44,578 bases of DNA, from assembly GCF_011620715.1 (NCBI RefSeq), contig NZ_WOYP01000074.1:1-44578 (forward strand). The letters are read 5' to 3'. This stretch comes from Microbacterium sp. (GTDB lineage: Bacteria; Actinomycetota; Actinomycetes; Actinomycetales; Microbacteriaceae). Position numbers and translations under genes: made by a program. The notes beneath the pieces are model-generated. The model saw nothing but the letters and a program-made list of their open reading frames with translations, did not search any database and had not been told where the DNA came from. Positions 1 through 13,103 of this stretch are shown piece by piece; position 1 is the stretch's first letter; each line of letters begins with the position of its first letter.

Positions 1-585
<585 letters not shown>

Positions 586-800
586 GAATTTTGCGCGACA
601 AGACCGGAATGGGTCGAGCCGTGCGAGTTTGATCTGACGATCGGATGTCATTGCTGACATCTCGTTTAATCTCAAAAGAATCTCATCGGCCAGACAAGCT
701 GACCGCGAGGTTTTTTGGCATTTGACAAGTGCACGCTGTTGAGTTCTCAAGGATCGGATGCTCCTGCCTCCGGCCTCTCGGCCTTCCTGCAGGGCAACTT
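586..800 (-). promoter_or_regulatory. rRNA leader with actinobacterial boxA-like/antitermination block
   Basis: Minus strand 752-731 reads CCTTGAGAACTCAACAGCGTGC, resembling the conserved TTGAGAACTCAAYAGTGTG block of actinobacterial rrn leaders, between the promoters and the 16S 5' end. Confidence 0.7.
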
Positions 801-804
801 CTCT

Positions 805-832
805 ATCTTACGCTTCGCGATCCGCGTGTCAA
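805..832 (-). promoter_or_regulatory. rrn promoter A (proximal)
   Basis: Minus strand TTGACA (832-827), 16-nt spacer, TAAGAT (810-805), followed by AGAGAAGTTGCCC. Confidence 0.8.
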
Positions 833-945
833 ATCAGCGATCCGCGACTCGAAGTCGGGAGCAGCTGTCTGTGACGACACCTCACGAAGCTAGATCTGCG
901 GCCCTGGGTCTCGGCGATTCAGCCGGCCCGCTGGGCAACTTCTCT

Positions 946-973
946 ATCTTATCCCCCTCCGTCCGCATGTCAA
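946..973 (-). promoter_or_regulatory. rrn promoter B
   Basis: Minus strand TTGACA (973-968), 16-nt spacer, TAAGAT (951-946), followed by the identical AGAGAAGTTGCCC block. Confidence 0.8.
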
Positions 974-1044
974 ATCGGCCGACCGTGACGCTTGGAGCGT
1001 CTACGAGCAGCACTCTTCGGCAGCTGAGAGGAGTGGGAACCTCC

Positions 1045-1073
1045 ATCTTAGACCCGGAGGTCGCAACACTCAA
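1045..1073 (-). promoter_or_regulatory. rrn promoter C
   Basis: Minus strand TTGAGT (1073-1068), 17-nt spacer, TAAGAT (1050-1045). Confidence 0.6.
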
Positions 1074-1161
1074 TGAGTGTCGATTCAGATAGAGGTGGTT
1101 CTCCGCTTGAGGGGGGTAAGGCTCTCGGCCTCTCCGCTTCCCTGTGGGGCGAACAAGTAAT

Positions 1162-1190
1162 AAGTTACGTGGGTTCGGCAAGTGTGGCAA
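1162..1190 (-). promoter_or_regulatory. candidate rrn promoter D (distal)
   Basis: Minus strand TTGCCA (1190-1185), 17-nt spacer, TAACTT (1167-1162), in an AT-rich patch. Confidence 0.4.
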
Positions 1191-1321
1191 ATCCGGCCCG
1201 CAGCCCGGGCGTGTCGTGCGCCGGATGCCCGGAAAGACGCGGTTTCGACCAAGGGTTACGCCCCTCCCCTGGCGTGCGCTTCGTGTGCGGCGTAGCCTCC
1301 CTGCATGGAGCCACGACGGGT

Positions 1322-2686
1322 ATGACGCCGGGGGCATCGACCGGCCGGGAGATGCTGGAACAGGTCTGGTCGTGCCTCGGCGCCGAGCCGACCCGTGTCC
1401 AGGTGGTGCAGGAGCCCCCGCCCGAAGTACCGCTCTCCGCGCATCTCGACGTCGCCTCGCTGGCGTGGGCGAGCGTAGCCGCCGCATCACTCTCCGCTGC
1501 CGAGCTCGTCGGCGGCCGAGAGATCACGCCCGACGCCGACCGCATCGCCGTCGCATACGCGAGCGAACGGCACCTCCGCGTGGGCGGCGAAGCGCCCACG
1601 GTATGGGCACCCCTGTCTGGATTCTTCCGGTCATCCGACGGGTGGGTGCGCACGCACGGCAACTATCCGCACCACGCTGCGGCGCTTCGTCGCGGACTGG
1701 GCCTTCCCGCCGATGCCGGAAAGCATGAGGTCGCCGCATCCCTGCGCGGCCTGCCGGCGGCAGTGGCCGCGGAGGCCGTCACCGGTGCGGGAGGACTCTG
1801 TGTGCCCGTCGCGCACGAGAACGCGCCTGTCGACGCAGAGTTGCGCGACACCCCGATCATCGACGTCGCGCGGGCGGGTGATGCGCTCCCCCACCGCCGC
1901 GCGGGGGGACCGCCCGAAGCGCCGTTGCGCGGCATCCGTGTGCTCGATCTCACGCGCGTGATCGCCGGGCCCGTCGCCACGCGCACGCTCGCACTGCTCG
2001 GCGCCGACGTCCTGCGGATCGACCCGCCGCGCCTGCCGGAGCCGGAATGGCAGCACTTCGACACCGGTCACGGCAAGCGTTCGACGATCCTCGACCTCGG
2101 GGCCTCTGCGGACCGCGAGCGCTTCGAGCGCCTCCTCGCGACCGCGGACGTCGTGGTGACCGGGTACCGCGCCCGTGCGCTCGAGCGACTCGGGCTTGCA
2201 CCCGCATCCCTCATCTCCCGGCATCCTTCGCTCGTCGCCGCGCGCCTCACCGCGTGGGGCGCGGACGACTCGGCGGCCGACCGACGCGGGTTCGACAGCC
2301 TGGTGCAGGCGGCGAGCGGCATCGCGTGGATCGAGTCGGACGACGGCGAATCGCCGGGCGCGCTTCCCGTCCAGGCACTCGACCACAGCGCCGGCTACCT
2401 GCTGGCCGCCGGCATTCTCCGCGCCCTCGCACGCCGGAATGTCGAGGGCGCTGGGTGGATCGTGGAGACCTCACTCCGTCGAATCGCCGCCGAGCTGCTC
2501 GGGATGCCGCGCACCCGCGACCCGCAGCCGGCTGATCGTTCCTTCGACCCCGCGCGGCACGTGCAGGAGTTCGACGTCGGAGGGCTCGGCGTGATCACGG
2601 CAGCACCCGCCCTCGCCTACGACGGGGGTCCGACCGGGTTCAGTCCGCCGCGGCGTTGGGGTCGCGACGCGGCCGAATGGCGCTGA
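1322..2686 (+). CDS. CaiB/BaiF (family III) CoA-transferase
   Basis: ORF 1073..2686 contains LRGIRVLDLTRVIAGPVATRTLALLGADVLRIDPPRLPE and GHGKRSTILDLG, typical of family III CoA-transferases. The first ~83 codons overlap rrn promoters, so the start is placed at ATG 1322 (or ATG 1352). Confidence 0.85.
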   Translation: MTPGASTGREMLEQVWSCLGAEPTRVQVVQEPPPEVPLSAHLDVASLAWASVAAASLSAAELVGGREITPDADRIAVAYASERHLRVGGEAPTVWAPLSGFFRSSDGWVRTHGNYPHHAAALRRGLGLPADAGKHEVAASLRGLPAAVAAEAVTGAGGLCVPVAHENAPVDAELRDTPIIDVARAGDALPHRRAGGPPEAPLRGIRVLDLTRVIAGPVATRTLALLGADVLRIDPPRLPEPEWQHFDTGHGKRSTILDLGASADRERFERLLATADVVVTGYRARALERLGLAPASLISRHPSLVAARLTAWGADDSAADRRGFDSLVQAASGIAWIESDDGESPGALPVQALDHSAGYLLAAGILRALARRNVEGAGWIVETSLRRIAAELLGMPRTRDPQPADRSFDPARHVQEFDVGGLGVITAAPALAYDGGPTGFSPPRRWGRDAAEWR

Positions 2687-3500
2687 CTCGTCCGTCCGCG
2701 CGACGGGTTCTCGCACGGAGCACCTGAACCCCGATCGATAGCGCAACCGACAGCGCACCCCACACCGCGCATGCCGGGGGCAGCATGCGGTACGCCAGAT
2801 GCTCGACCCGCCACTGTCCGGTGAGGGGTCCGTAGATGAGAAGGCCGATGCCCCACGCCGCGAGCAGGATCACCGGAAGCGACAGCCACCACGCCCACCG
2901 CACCGCATCGGGCACGAGCCGCGCCACGGCCACCGGGCGCCGGCGACGCAGCCACAGTATGGCCCACACCGCCAGGACCACGAGACCGATCAGCGATGAG
3001 CCGTGCTGCAGCCACTTGAACCCGGTGAGGGGTCCCCACAGCTCATCGAGCGCGGGAACCGCCTGCACGCCCCAGCGCCCTTCGTGCGTGAAGAGATCCC
3101 ACACTACGTGGCTGACGATGCCGATCGCCAGCGAAGTCAGCAGGAGGAGGATGCCCCGCCAGGACACACGCGGCGGCGAGCCGGTGATCGCGAACGTCTC
3201 GCGCAGAGACACCGCGGCCCCGGCATCCCATCCTGAGGGGAGACGCTCGGCGAGGAGGGAGGGCGACAGCTCACGGACGACCGGGCGCAGCGCACACCGC
3301 CACATCAGCAGGAGGCCGAGGGCGACCAGGATCGTGAGCGGAAGCCACTCCAGGCTGTGGGTCCGTCCGTAGTGCAGCGGCATCCCGCGGAGGAAGAGGG
3401 GAAGGTCCGGCGCCATCGCGCCCACCGCGATCGCGGCGGGAACGAGCGGTGTGCGCAGGAACGGCAGCGCGACGACCGCGTGACTCGGTGTGAAGGGCAT
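2640..3500 (-). CDS. DUF4184 family membrane protein
   Basis: MPFTPSHAVVALPFLR... APDLPLFLRG N-terminus and several TM segments. Confidence 0.8.
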   Translation of the reverse strand: MPFTPSHAVVALPFLRTPLVPAAIAVGAMAPDLPLFLRGMPLHYGRTHSLEWLPLTILVALGLLLMWRCALRPVVRELSPSLLAERLPSGWDAGAAVSLRETFAITGSPPRVSWRGILLLLTSLAIGIVSHVVWDLFTHEGRWGVQAVPALDELWGPLTGFKWLQHGSSLIGLVVLAVWAILWLRRRRPVAVARLVPDAVRWAWWLSLPVILLAAWGIGLLIYGPLTGQWRVEHLAYRMLPPACAVWGALSVALSIGVQVLRARTRRADGRVSAIRPRRDPNAAAD

Positions 3501-3511
3501 GCGCCGCCGGA

Positions 3512-4816
3512 CTACCCTCGCACGAAGACGCCCGCGAGCGTCTTCTTGCCGCGTCGCAGCACCGACACACCACCGGGGAGCGCGCCGTGGACGACGGCAG
3601 AGTCGTCGTCGATCTTCACCCCGTCGACCGTGACGCCACCCTGGGCGATCGCACGCCGCGCCTCGCTGAGGCTCGTGACCAGTCCGGTGTCGACGAGCGC
3701 CTGCACCACCGGAGTCCCCGACGGCAGCTCCGCGTTCGGCAGCTCGCGCAGCGCACTCGCCAGCGTGACCGCGTCGAGCGCCGTGAGGTCGCCCTGCCCG
3801 AACAGGGCATCGGATGCCGCGATGGCCGCGGCGGCGGCATTCTCACCGTGCACCAGACTCGTGACCTCGAGGGCCACGCGCTTCTGCCCGATGCGGCGGA
3901 ACGGCTCGGCCTCGTGTGCTGCCACCACGTCCTCGATCTCGGCACGCGTGAGGAACGTGAAGACCTTGAGCCTGTCGGCGACGTCGGCATCGTCGGTGTT
4001 GAGCCAGAACTGGTACATCGCGTACGGGCTCGTGAGCTTCGCGTCGAGCCAGATCGCATTGCCCTCGCTCTTGCCGAACTTGCGGCCGTCACTGTTCGTG
4101 ATGAGCGGCGTGCCGATCGCGTGCACGCTCTTGCCCTCGGCGCGGTGGATCAGGTCCACACCGCTCGTGAGGTTCCCCCACTGGTCGCTGCCTCCCGTCT
4201 GCAGCACGCAGCCGTACTGCAGGAAGAGCTCGCGGTAGTCGAGGCCCTGCAGGATCTGGTAGCTGAACTCGGTGTAGCTGATGCCTTCATCCGAATTGAG
4301 GCGTGCGCTGACGGCATCCTTCTTCAGCATCGTGCCCACGCGGTAGTGCTTGCCGATGTCGCGGAGGAAATCGATCGCGCTCAGCGGGGCGGTCCAGTCG
4401 AGGTTGTTGACCATGCGGGCGGCGTTCTCGCCCTCGAAGCTCAGAAAGCGCTCGATCTGCGAGCGCAGGTAGCCGACCCATTCGGCGACCGTCTCCTTGG
4501 TGTTGAGCGCGCGCTCGGCCGACGGCCTCGGGTCGCCGACGAGGCCGGTCGAACCTCCGACGAGGCCGAGTGGCTTGTGACCGGCGAGCTGCAGCCTTCG
4601 CATCAGGAGCAGCTGCACCAGGTTGCCCAGGTGCAGGCTCGGAGCAGTGGGATCGAACCCGCAGTAGTACGTGATCGGGGGCCCGGCGAGCAGCGTGCGC
4701 AGGGCACCCTCGTCGGTCGACACGTGGACGAGTCCGCGCCAGACGAGTTCGTCCCAGACGTTCTCGAACGTCGGATCGATCGCAGGCGCTCTCGAGATCA
4801 GAGCGGGGGAAGACAC
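3512..4816 (-). CDS. tyrS: tyrosyl-tRNA synthetase
   Basis: YYCGFDPTAPSLHLGNL (HIGH motif), GSDQWGN, KFGKSEGNAIWLD (KFGKS). Start set to GTG 4816 (VSSPALISRAPAIDPTFENVWDEL). The upstream 28 codons of the ORF look like a SatD C-terminus. Confidence 0.95.
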   Translation of the reverse strand: MSSPALISRAPAIDPTFENVWDELVWRGLVHVSTDEGALRTLLAGPPITYYCGFDPTAPSLHLGNLVQLLLMRRLQLAGHKPLGLVGGSTGLVGDPRPSAERALNTKETVAEWVGYLRSQIERFLSFEGENAARMVNNLDWTAPLSAIDFLRDIGKHYRVGTMLKKDAVSARLNSDEGISYTEFSYQILQGLDYRELFLQYGCVLQTGGSDQWGNLTSGVDLIHRAEGKSVHAIGTPLITNSDGRKFGKSEGNAIWLDAKLTSPYAMYQFWLNTDDADVADRLKVFTFLTRAEIEDVVAAHEAEPFRRIGQKRVALEVTSLVHGENAAAAAIAASDALFGQGDLTALDAVTLASALRELPNAELPSGTPVVQALVDTGLVTSLSEARRAIAQGGVTVDGVKIDDDSAVVHGALPGGVSVLRRGKKTLAGVFVRG

Positions 4817-4849
4817 GCGTTCGAGGCTATCAGCGGGCGGACGGATGCT

Positions 4850-5398
4850 TCGGCCGAGCTGTCCGCCTCGACCTCGCAGGGCGAAGAAGCCCTCGATCAC
4901 GGCACCCGCCCCGGCGCTTGCGAGCGCTCGGGAGACCGCGGGTTGAGTGATCCCCTCGGCGCCCGCAAGTTCACGCTGTGTGACCCGAAGGCACCGTCCA
5001 TACGCGAAGGCGACGTGTGCGCTCGCTCATTCCACCCACGACTTCGTCGCGTGCCAGCAGGTAGGCGTTGGCCACAGAGACGGTGGACTGCATGAGGGCA
5101 TCCTCTCCTGGCGCCGCGGCAACCCAGGTGCGCGCCCGCGGCGCGGCGCGCTGCTGCTTGCGGTGCACCGTGTCGATCGCCTCACGCGCGGCCCACCATC
5201 CCGGTCCCTCGTCGATCGCACCGCCGGACGCTTCGATGGTGCGCACCGGACCCACTCCGAGCCCGAGCGACACTGGAGGTCGTCGGGCAGCGCGAGCTGC
5301 AGCAGCAGCGGCAGCAGCGACGCGAGCGCGTCCTGGAGGTTCTCATACGTGCCCTGCTCTTCGTCTCCCACCGTGATCCGCAGCGGCCGGGTCGTCAT
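4850..5398 (-). pseudogene. SatD-family protein relic (N-truncated, at least two frameshifts)
   Basis: Three family-like segments in alternating frames: TRPLRITVGDEEQGTYENLQDALASLLPLLLQLALPDDLQ (frame A), then VSLGLGVGPVRTIEASGGAIDEGPGWWAAREAIDTVHRKQQRAAPRARTWVAAAPGEDALMQSTVSVANAYLLARDEVVGGMSERTRRL (frame B), then AYGRCLRVTQRELAGAEGITQPAVSRALASAGAGAVIEGFFALRG (frame A). No N-terminal IGDIVGSR-type block upstream. Confidence 0.7.
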
Positions 5399-5412
5399 GC
5401 CAGACTGACCGC

Positions 5413-6285
5413 ATGCCAGCTGGTACGACTGCGGCCCGTCCTGACGCCCCTGCCGCCACGATCGGCGCGCTCGTCCAGGCGTATGTCGGGGCACAGTGCG
5501 ACGTCATCCTCGATTGCCGCGCGGCCCTCGCCGCGCAGGACGAGAGCGTGGTGCATCGTGTGCGGGTCGCGATCCGTCGGCTGCGTGCGACCCTGCGCAC
5601 CTTTCCAGACGTGTATCAGCGCGTCGAGCGCGAGAGCCTCGCGAAGGAGCTGAAATGGGCGGGGATGCTGCTCGGCGAGGTGCGGGACCTCCAGGTGCTG
5701 GCCGAACGCTTCGCAGACCCGTCGCAGACTCTCGCGGTGCGACGGGTCATCGACGAGGACATCGCAACGCGACGCATCGAGGCCTGGCGGGCGGCGACCG
5801 AAGCACTTGGCGGTGCCCGCGGCGTCGCACTCTTCGCGCAGCTCGAACGCTGGAGGGAGGATGCACCGTTCGGGGCCGAGGCCGGCCGACCCGCCGCGCG
5901 CGCTCGTCACCGCGTCGAGAAAGCGGACGCGGAGGTGCGCGAAGGACTGCGCCGCACGCGCGCGGCGGCGGCTGCCGGAGACGCTCATGTCGGCGGGCTG
6001 CTGCACGACGCCCGCAAGGCGGCCAAACGCCACCGATACGCGGTCGAACTCGCCCAGCCGGTCCTGGGCTCCGAGGCGGACAAGACGATCGAGGCCCGTC
6101 AGGCGCTGCAGGACGCCCTCGGCGCGCATCAGGACGCCGTGGTCGCCCTCGCGTTCCTGCGCGCCATCGATCTCTCGGCGCAGAGCCCAGAGACAGCGCG
6201 GGATCTCCGCGCGCTCATCTCGAGCACGAGGGACGCCGCAGACGATGTCGCGGGCGCTCTGCGGGCGGCTCAGCACACGAACTGA
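5413..6285 (+). CDS. CHAD domain-containing protein
   Basis: VHRVRVAIRRLRATLRTF... LGEVRDLQVLAERF ... LLHDARKAAKRHRYAVEL, typical CHAD motifs. Confidence 0.9.
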   Translation: MPAGTTAARPDAPAATIGALVQAYVGAQCDVILDCRAALAAQDESVVHRVRVAIRRLRATLRTFPDVYQRVERESLAKELKWAGMLLGEVRDLQVLAERFADPSQTLAVRRVIDEDIATRRIEAWRAATEALGGARGVALFAQLERWREDAPFGAEAGRPAARARHRVEKADAEVREGLRRTRAAAAAGDAHVGGLLHDARKAAKRHRYAVELAQPVLGSEADKTIEARQALQDALGAHQDAVVALAFLRAIDLSAQSPETARDLRALISSTRDAADDVAGALRAAQHTN

Positions 6286-6288
6286 CGA

Positions 6289-7728
<1,440 letters not shown>

Positions 7729-8838
7729 CTATCGACGCCGCACCGTCGGTCGTGCGATGCGGTCCACGACCCACTCCAGCGGCCCGCGACCGATCAGCAG
7801 CGCCCACGCGGTGCAAGCGAGAATGAGGGTCATCGTCATCGGCCAGAACGGCTCGAGGTCGCGAAAGCCGCGCAGATCGCCGGGGTCGCCGAGCACCGTC
7901 GCGGCCACGATCGCCCAGACGAGCAGCTGCACGGTATATGCGGTGAGCGGCATCGCTCCGACGGCACGCAGCGGAAGCACGACCCACGTGAGGAAGGTGC
8001 GGCACGCCAGGAGGCAGAGCCCGATCACGGCGAGCGCGAACCCACCTGACCCGATGACTTCGAGCAGACCGGTGGAGTGCGGATCCGCCGTCCAGACGGC
8101 ACTGCTGAAGGAGACGGCGCCGGATGCCGCATCCGCCCCACTGAGACCGTCCAGGCCGTAGCCCGCCAGCGCGAGCGCCGCACCCGCGCCGACCATCCAC
8201 AGCTGCACGCGTGTGCGCGTGATGCCGGCCCGGGCCACGCCGAGTCCGGCGGTCACGAAGGCGATCCAGACCGGAAACGGGTAGTGCCAGCCGGTCGCGA
8301 CCGAGGCCAGCTGCCCCCACGGGGTCGACCAGAACGGCAGCGCATCCAGCAGCGCCTGCAGCAACGGCGTGACCAGGGCGAGGGCGCCGGCGAGGAGGAA
8401 CAGGGTGCGCGCCCGCAGTGAGACCAGCAGCAGCGCGATCAGGAACAGAATCGCGTATGCCGGAAGGATCACGTAGACGGGCACACCGGTCGCGATCAGG
8501 CCGATCCCGATGAGCCAGAGGACGGCAGCCCGCACGGCCAGATGTTCCCGTGCGAGCCGCATCTCTGCCCCGGCGAGCGGTGTGCGGCCGCCGGTCACCA
8601 GTCCGATCGACACGCCTGCGAGGGTGGCGAACAGAATCGAGGAGCGCCCCTCGACCACGGCGACCCAGGTGGCGGTGTCCGCGAAGTCGAAGTCGTCGAT
8701 CCAGAGCAGGTGCGCGGCGACCATGCCGATCACCGCGAGTCCGCGGGCGAGATCGACACCGCCCACGCGCTGCGGACCGTTCAGCCGGCTCCAGCGGGTG
8801 GAGAGCCAGAGCCGATACTTCTCGCTTCGTTCGCTCAA
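7729..8838 (-). CDS. membrane protein, DUF1624/DUF418-like (heparan-alpha-glucosaminide acetyltransferase-type)
   Basis: RVGGVDLARGLAVIGMVAAHLL plus ~10 hydrophobic segments. Start is TTG in the ORF track; the true start may be a little further in. Confidence 0.7.
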   Translation of the reverse strand: MSERSEKYRLWLSTRWSRLNGPQRVGGVDLARGLAVIGMVAAHLLWIDDFDFADTATWVAVVEGRSSILFATLAGVSIGLVTGGRTPLAGAEMRLAREHLAVRAAVLWLIGIGLIATGVPVYVILPAYAILFLIALLLVSLRARTLFLLAGALALVTPLLQALLDALPFWSTPWGQLASVATGWHYPFPVWIAFVTAGLGVARAGITRTRVQLWMVGAGAALALAGYGLDGLSGADAASGAVSFSSAVWTADPHSTGLLEVIGSGGFALAVIGLCLLACRTFLTWVVLPLRAVGAMPLTAYTVQLLVWAIVAATVLGDPGDLRGFRDLEPFWPMTMTLILACTAWALLIGRGPLEWVVDRIARPTVRRR

Positions 8839-8854
8839 CGACCGGGGATACCCA

Positions 8855-10988
<2,134 letters not shown>

Positions 10989-10992
<4 letters not shown>

Positions 10993-11894
10993 CCGAGCAC
11001 CACTTCCGTTCCGATTCCCTTGCTGGTGAAGATCTCGACGAGCACCGAGTGGGGCACACGGCCGTCGATGATCGCGGCCGTCTCGACGCCGCCCTCGACC
11101 GCGTCCAGGCACGCCTGCATCTTCGGGATCATGCCCGATTCGAGCGTCGGCAGCATCGTTCGCAGCTCCGCGGCGGTCAGGTGCGAGACGAGGGAGTCGC
11201 GGTTGGGCCAGTCGGCGTAGAGCCCGGGCACATCGGTCAGCACGACGAGCTTGGCCGCGCCCAGGGCGATCGCGAGGGCCGCGGCTGCGGCATCCGCGTT
11301 CACGTTGAGCGAGTGGCCGGCGTGGTCGAGGTCGGGCGCGATGCTCGAGACGACCGGGATGCGACCGGCGGCGAGCTGGTCGTGCACGGGCTGCGGGTCG
11401 ACCTCGACGACATCGCCGACGCGACCGAGATCGTGCTCGACGCCGTCGACGATGACCCCGCGCCGCCGCCCGCCGAACAGCCCCGCGTCCTCGCCTGAGA
11501 GGCCGGTCGCGTGCGGGCCGTGCGCGTTGATCTTCGCGACCAGCTGCGGGTTGATCTGGCCGGTGAGCACCATGCGCACGACGCTGATCGCCTCGGTGCT
11601 GGTGACACGGTAGCCGCCCTTGAACTCACTCGGGATGGCGAGCCGGTCGAGCATCGACGAGATCTGCGGTCCGCCGCCGTGCACGACGACGGGTTTGACC
11701 CCGACGTAGCGAAGGTAGGCGACGTCGGCTGCGAACGCGTCCTGCAGCTCGTCGCTGACCATGGCGTTGCCGCCGTATTTGATCACGATGACCTGGTCGC
11801 TGAAGCGCCGCAGCCACGGCAGCGACTCGATCAGGGTCGCGGCTTTGGCGCTCGCCTCGGCGGGATCGGTGTCTTGCAGATCGATATCGGTCAT
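10989..11894 (-). CDS. argB: acetylglutamate kinase
   Basis: [45 protein letters not shown]. Confidence 0.97.
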
Positions 11895-13048
11895 GTCGCG
11901 TATGCGCTGTTCTCATGGACGTAGTCGTGCGTGAGGTCGTTCGTGAGGATGGTGGCTGTGGCCTCGCCGACGCGGAGGTCGATGAGCAGATCGGTCGCGC
12001 GGGGCGTGAGGTCGACGTCCTCGCGTGAGGCGTCGGGCGCGCCCTGGCTGCACACGCGAACGCCGTTCATCCACACATCCACGTCGTACGGGTCGAATTC
12101 GGCGGCCGTCGTGCCGATCGCGGCGAGCACCCGGCCCCAGTTCGGGTCGTTGCCGAAGATCGCGGCCTTGAAGAGGTTGTTGCGGGCGACCGAGCGGCCG
12201 ACCTCGACCGCGTCGGATTCGGATGCCGCATGCACGACCCGGATCGTGATGTCGTGGCTCGCGCCCTCCGCGTCGCCCTGCAGCTGCTGCGCCAGGTCGA
12301 GGCACACCTCGGTGAGGGCCGCCGCGAAGTCCGCAGGCTCGGGGCGGATGCCGCTGGCCCCGCTCACCAGGAGCGTGACCTGGTCGTTTGTGGACATGCA
12401 GCCGTCGGAGTCGAGGCGGTCGAAGGTGATGCCCGTCGCGCGGCGCAGCGCCGAATCCGCCTCGGCTGCCTCGAGCACCGCGTCGGTGGTGATCACCACG
12501 AGCATCGTCGCGAGCCCTGGTGCCAGCATCCCGGCGCCCTTCGCCATGCCGCCGATCGACCAGCCTTCGCTGGCGACGACCGAGCGTTTCGGCTTCGAGT
12601 CGGTCGTCATGATCGCCAGGGATGCCGCTTCGCCGCCGTCGGCGCTGAGCTGGGCGATGCCCTGCTCGGTGCCGTCGAGGACCTTGGCGCGGAAGACCTC
12701 GTCACCGGTGCCGATGAGGCCCGTCGAGCAGATCAGGACGTCACCCGCACTGATGCCGAGCAGCTCAGCCGCCTTCTCGGCGGTCTGGTGTGTCGTCTGG
12801 AACCCGAAGGAGCCCGTGAAGCAGTTCGCTCCCCCGGAGTTGAGCACGATCGCCTCGACGACGCCGTCCTGGATCACCTGCTGCGACCAGATGATCGGGT
12901 TGGCCTTCGCGCGGTTGCTCGTGAACACCGCCGCTCCGAGCTTGAGCGGTCCACGGTTGACGACGACGGCGACATCGGGCCCGCCGCTGGACTTGAGACC
13001 GACCGCGACGCCGGCCGCTTCGAATCCCTCGGGTGCGGTGACGCTCAC
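11891..13048 (-). CDS. argJ: bifunctional glutamate N-acetyltransferase / amino-acid acetyltransferase
   Basis: [73 protein letters not shown]. Confidence 0.97.
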   Translation of the reverse strand: MSVTAPEGFEAAGVAVGLKSSGGPDVAVVVNRGPLKLGAAVFTSNRAKANPIIWSQQVIQDGVVEAIVLNSGGANCFTGSFGFQTTHQTAEKAAELLGISAGDVLICSTGLIGTGDEVFRAKVLDGTEQGIAQLSADGGEAASLAIMTTDSKPKRSVVASEGWSIGGMAKGAGMLAPGLATMLVVITTDAVLEAAEADSALRRATGITFDRLDSDGCMSTNDQVTLLVSGASGIRPEPADFAAALTEVCLDLAQQLQGDAEGASHDITIRVVHAASESDAVEVGRSVARNNLFKAAIFGNDPNWGRVLAAIGTTAAEFDPYDVDVWMNGVRVCSQGAPDASREDVDLTPRATDLLIDLRVGEATATILTNDLTHDYVHENSAYAT

Positions 13049-13103
13049 GGCGTTGTTCCTTTCACGGCTCGTGCGCCGGCGTCATCCGCGACAGTCGCGG
13101 CGT

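Noticed and set aside
1073-1321. N-terminal 83 codons of the CoA-transferase ORF
   Set aside because: Overlap the rrn promoter region and lack family similarity; start probably 1322 or 1352.
5395-6276. 293-aa minus ORF opposite the CHAD gene
   Set aside because: Antisense shadow of a clear CHAD coding frame.
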